Made by a program: the position numbers and the translations under genes. A stretch of 64,000 bases of DNA from Hofstenia miamia. Its lineage: Eukaryota > Xenacoelomorpha > Acoela. Positions within the stretch are counted from its first letter, which is position 1. Each line of letters starts with the position of its first letter. The notes below the pieces were generated by a model. It ran no database searches, was not told where the DNA came from, and saw only the letters and a program-made list of their open reading frames with translations. The DNA is taken from positions 534,663-598,662 of the forward strand of contig SCFE01000113.1 of assembly GCA_004352715.1 (NCBI GenBank), written 5' to 3'. Of the stretch, positions 60,651 through 64,000 are shown piece after piece.

Positions 60651-63260
60651 TTTGTCTGTACATATTTATACAAATATCGTCTTTCTAAATAGTAATGGCA
60701 GAATAACAAATTGGATCAAATCTTTGTAAAAAATACCAAATTAGTAAAATATAGAAGTGTGAAAATAGAAGAAATATTATCATTGCCTTTCTAATTTGAA
60801 TGTATTTTTTAATCATGTAGATTAAATGCAGAGTGTTACAAATATAACCTTGTATAAAGCACTTCCACGTCATTCATCATTTTAGGCATATAAGATTTTG
60901 AATCTGTTAGTAGTTGTGGAAATTTCAAGCAACCAGGACTTGAGCAGCATTGGAATGGTTTATCTAAAGGGCAAATTGTTCATCTTATATATAGTAATGC
61001 CAGCAGAAATATTCATTTCAGTGAGACTGAATCTAATGACACACTAAGCAATTGCTGGTGTGGCTCTGATTTAGATACATAGGTGATTGTCTGCTGATGC
61101 TTTGCTGTTTGTAAATGTTCTTCAACTTGAAACTTTTACCAGATGATACAGTGCTGCAACAGTTTGTACAAAACTTTACTTTTCCATCAGTTGTTACTTT
61201 GAATATTGGGCAAGATCAGTGTTAATGAATGAGACAAATTAGTTTTAGGCATAACTAAAATCACTAAAAAGGTAAAACATTATAATAAAAACTTTAAGTG
61301 GCTAAGCAGCTAAAGCAATGACAAAATTGAGCAAGGGAATAAAAAATAAAATTAAAATAAAAAAATTAAAACACAATATTAAATTGATTTCTTTATTATC
61401 AATTGAAGGTGTTTCATCACATAGTATTTAAAATTTTTGCAGTTGATTTTATGGGTGATATATTGGGCAGATTTTTTGGTGGAAATAATTGCAGGAAATA
61501 ACAATATTTGCAATGCTTTCAATTGCTATTTGGCTTTGAATTAGTCTAGTATCAATTAATACTCAAATTTAAAATAATATATTAGTCTTATCTTAAAATA
61601 TATGTATGCATAATGATAAAAAATATAGGTCCTAGTGCCAGTTCTATGCATGGCAGCTGTTAAAATTCATTTAAAGTACTTTAATGAGCCCATAATTCAT
61701 TTTAATTGAGGATTTAATACATGTCGACAAATTTTTATCAACTACTTAGTGTATTTCCACAACACCATTTATTCCCCAACGATTTTGTAAGTTTAATATA
61801 ATACCATGTCGATAAAGTGAGAAGAGATTCCCTCCTTTCCATAGAATCGAATTAAGAGAAATTGATATGTAACAAATGCCAGATTGGAAATTTATGTATT
61901 TATCCTTTTAAACTGGAAAATTAAACAGGAATCAGTTTACATTATAGTGCCAAAGAGTTGTCAAGGAAATCATCTTAGACTACTTTAAAGAAATTTGATT
62001 TTTTATGTTATAAATTCATTACTATTCCCGAAGAAAATAAAACTAAAGTAGATGACACTAATATATTTTAGATATAAATTCTGAATCGAACAATGCTTTA
62101 AAGAATGTCAAAAATATATGAATTATGCAAGATTTTGTATTTTGAATAACCTGGAATGTATTTTATTTCAAATATATTGCGAAATTAATTTGTGTGGAAT
62201 AATTCTATAATCATAAATTACTAATTGACAATAAAATTCAAAAATTCAGAGAGCAACATTTCTAATGTGAAGAGAATCATTTAATAGCATATATCAGTCA
62301 TAAACAATCAACTTCATCCTCCTGGTAAAAGGTTTTTAATGTCTTCAATTTCTCTAGAAGTAATACCGTATATTAAATTAACCATAACTGCATAATTTTA
62401 ATGTAGATTCTCACAAATCTCTTATCTAGTGCTAAAGAAATATTATTATTATAAATGTATTGCTTAGCTATGTGAAAATAACAATGAAGAAATCCGAAAT
62501 TGCTCAAGATCACATTTTGATTAAACATCAGTTTGAAACATCTGGTAGAAATCTTCTTCACAGACTTCCGCATACTTTATCTACTAAACAAACAGTGTTT
62601 GCCGGATTAAGTTTGTTAAATTTTATTGAAAATTATTCATGAACTTCTAGGTTAAACATAGACTCGGAGCCAATGATACATATATATATTATTATATATT
62701 ATTCAATAACATAAATAGTTTGTGTTGAGTGAAAATGGCCAAATTCTATTAGCAATTGAAATTCACATATGTAGAAATAAAATAGACTTTTCATAAGTAA
62801 ATAAACTTTGTAAATATTAAAGAAACAGGTATTTATTTAAGTAAGTACTACACGTAATACCAAAAGATAAGTTTCTGCACATTGTTTATTAAATCAATCG
62901 TATTACATGGGAGAACATGCGCAAATACACACTGTATTATTATTGTCTCTTTGAAAAACTCAACACCCTCATTTTAATGAGAAAACGTTTTGCAAAAACA
63001 TTTGGAACATTTTTTAGATTCATTATGCCATCAGTTCAGTTATATCAATTTGGGTTTATTTAACAAACAAGACTATATTCCTGTTAATAATGACAGAATA
63101 TTTCACCTTCAGCATTCCAAAAATATAATTTCTTCTTGATTGTTACAATGTGCTCATTGTTAAAATTTTAAAGCTTTGCAATATTAACTTTGTTCAGCTT
63201 AATATTTTTAAGTAATAAAAGTGTAGCAAACTTTAAGAATATATATAACCGCATTGAAGT
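60651..63260. other. Unassigned AT-rich region
   Basis: No gene recognised. On the minus strand near 61130-61220 the translation KVKFCTNCCSTVSSGKSFKL is faintly like a BED-type zinc finger of hAT transposases. Isolated and unproven. Confidence 0.35.
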
Positions 63261-63268
63261 AAGCATAC

Positions 63269-63271
<3 letters not shown>

Positions 63272-63303
<32 letters not shown>

Positions 63304-63444
63304 CCTTGTGCATAANNNNNNNNNNNNNNNNNNNNNNNNNNNNNNNNNNNNNNNNNNNNNNNNNNNNNNNNNNNNNNNNNNNNNNNNNNNNNNNNNNNNN
63401 NNNNNNNNNNNNNNATATATATATATATATAGCCTTGTGCATAA
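63272..63444. other. TA microsatellite and assembly gap with duplicated flanks
   Basis: TA run (63272-63301), then AGCCTTGTGCATAA, 99 Ns (63316-63414), then the TA run and AGCCTTGTGCATAA again. The true sequence probably has one copy. Confidence 0.85.
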
Positions 63445-63992
63445 TAGTTCGGACTAATCTTTTTAACATTAACGTTGTTTTCTTCGTTGTTACTGATACT
63501 TTGAAACTGTCAATACTTAATTTCAGAATGTACCTGTTAGCACTAGATCTAAGTTTAATATTTCTGGCAATTGCTGAACACTTATATCATTATTTACGCA
63601 AAATGCGAGATAAAACAATTTCCTTCAAAATACGAAAAATTAGAGTTTCAAAATTACAAGAAAAAATTCCACAGAAAAAAATTTGGAAATTTCTTCAACT
63701 ATGAAAGCAAACAGTATCTTCATTTATCTCACAATATAAAAGAACAGGTCAAATTGGCCATTAACAAAACCAGAGAGCCCTCCTAAGCCAAAGGGCCGTT
63801 CCCAAACAAATTTCGCCCGCCTTTCTATAGTTTGCCCGCTGTTGACGTAGAAGCAGTTGAAAGGAAATTGGATGGATTGATATATTGTGCATGAATCCAC
63901 AATTCACCGAATTTTAAACAAATATGGGCTATATGACTGCTTAAAATTGGAATTATTTAATTAGTCCGAACTATTATGCACAAGCCTATATA
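63430..63992 (+). mobile_element. Short mariner/Tc1 derivative with HTH remnant
   Basis: Inverted repeats of about 30 bp: left GCCTTGTGCATAATAGTTCG, right (reverse complement) GGCTTGTGCATAATAGTTCG, each continuing GACTAAT, inside TA runs. The 560-bp interior has a broken frame with TVSSFISQYKRTGQIGH (about 63715-63765), like the second helix-turn-helix and linker of Tc1/mariner transposases. The catalytic part is missing. Confidence 0.75.
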
Positions 63993-64000
63993 TATATATT

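Noticed and set aside
63233-63704. Frames running through the N block
   Set aside because: Translation across Ns and TA repeats is meaningless. Only the HTH-like remnant near 63.7 kb is retained.

Overview
This is a 64-kb piece of an AT-rich invertebrate animal genome. The evidence is spliced metazoan genes with GT-AG introns (an SLC1 glutamate transporter and a class A GPCR), a RING/B-box (TRIM-type) protein, and many metazoan-style transposons (Tc1/mariner, hAT, CR1-like LINEs, LTR elements). The sequence does not let me name the species or even the phylum. Cnidarian, flatworm or other lophotrochozoan origins all fit.

Layout. 1-5.0 kb: the 3' half of an excitatory amino-acid transporter gene on +, four coding exons, with a palindromic MITE in its second intron. 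5.7-6.25 kb: a LINE reverse-transcriptase relic on -. 7.62-9.20 kb: a nearly intact Tc1-like element whose catalytic spacing is DD37E, with nested terminal repeats. 9.6-12.4 kb: a two-exon GPCR gene on +. 15.58-16.3 kb: two adjacent minisatellites, then a LINE 3' end. 17.1-19.2 kb: an intronless TRIM-like gene on -, broken only by an assembly gap. 20.2-20.9 kb: an internally deleted mariner. 21-27 kb: mostly unassigned AT-rich DNA. 27.1-27.8 kb: a Tc1-type palindromic MITE. 29.5-32.6 kb: a CR1-like LINE on -. 32.8-33.3 kb: a second mariner relic. 33.5-38.1 kb: a LINE on + split by two solo-LTR-like insertions in opposite orientation. 39.6-41.2 kb: a decayed gene, possibly Maverick/Polinton-type structural, present in two near-identical copies joined by an N. 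42.1-43.7 kb: repeats carrying CRE sites, then GC-richer pentamer arrays. 44.6-44.9 kb: a P-element-like transposase relic. 45.1-46.7 kb: a Tc1 pseudo-element. 46.7-47.4 kb: an LTR-like unit. 47.4-49.6 kb: a LINE relic on -. 49.6-52 kb: an inverted LTR composite next to a coiled-coil, Gag-like ORF. 53.0-53.5 kb: a hAT MITE. 55.4-57.1 kb: an RT fragment and another solo LTR. 58.5-60.65 kb: the 3' half of a LINE on +. 63.4-64.0 kb: a short mariner/Tc1 derivative.

Only three host genes are well supported (transporter, GPCR, TRIM-like). They are unrelated and show no operon-like organisation. Most other recognisable sequence is transposon-derived. Runs of N (and single Ns) are flanked by duplicated sequence, so several apparent repeats are assembly artefacts. 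Collapsing one of them restores a complete 642-residue reading frame.
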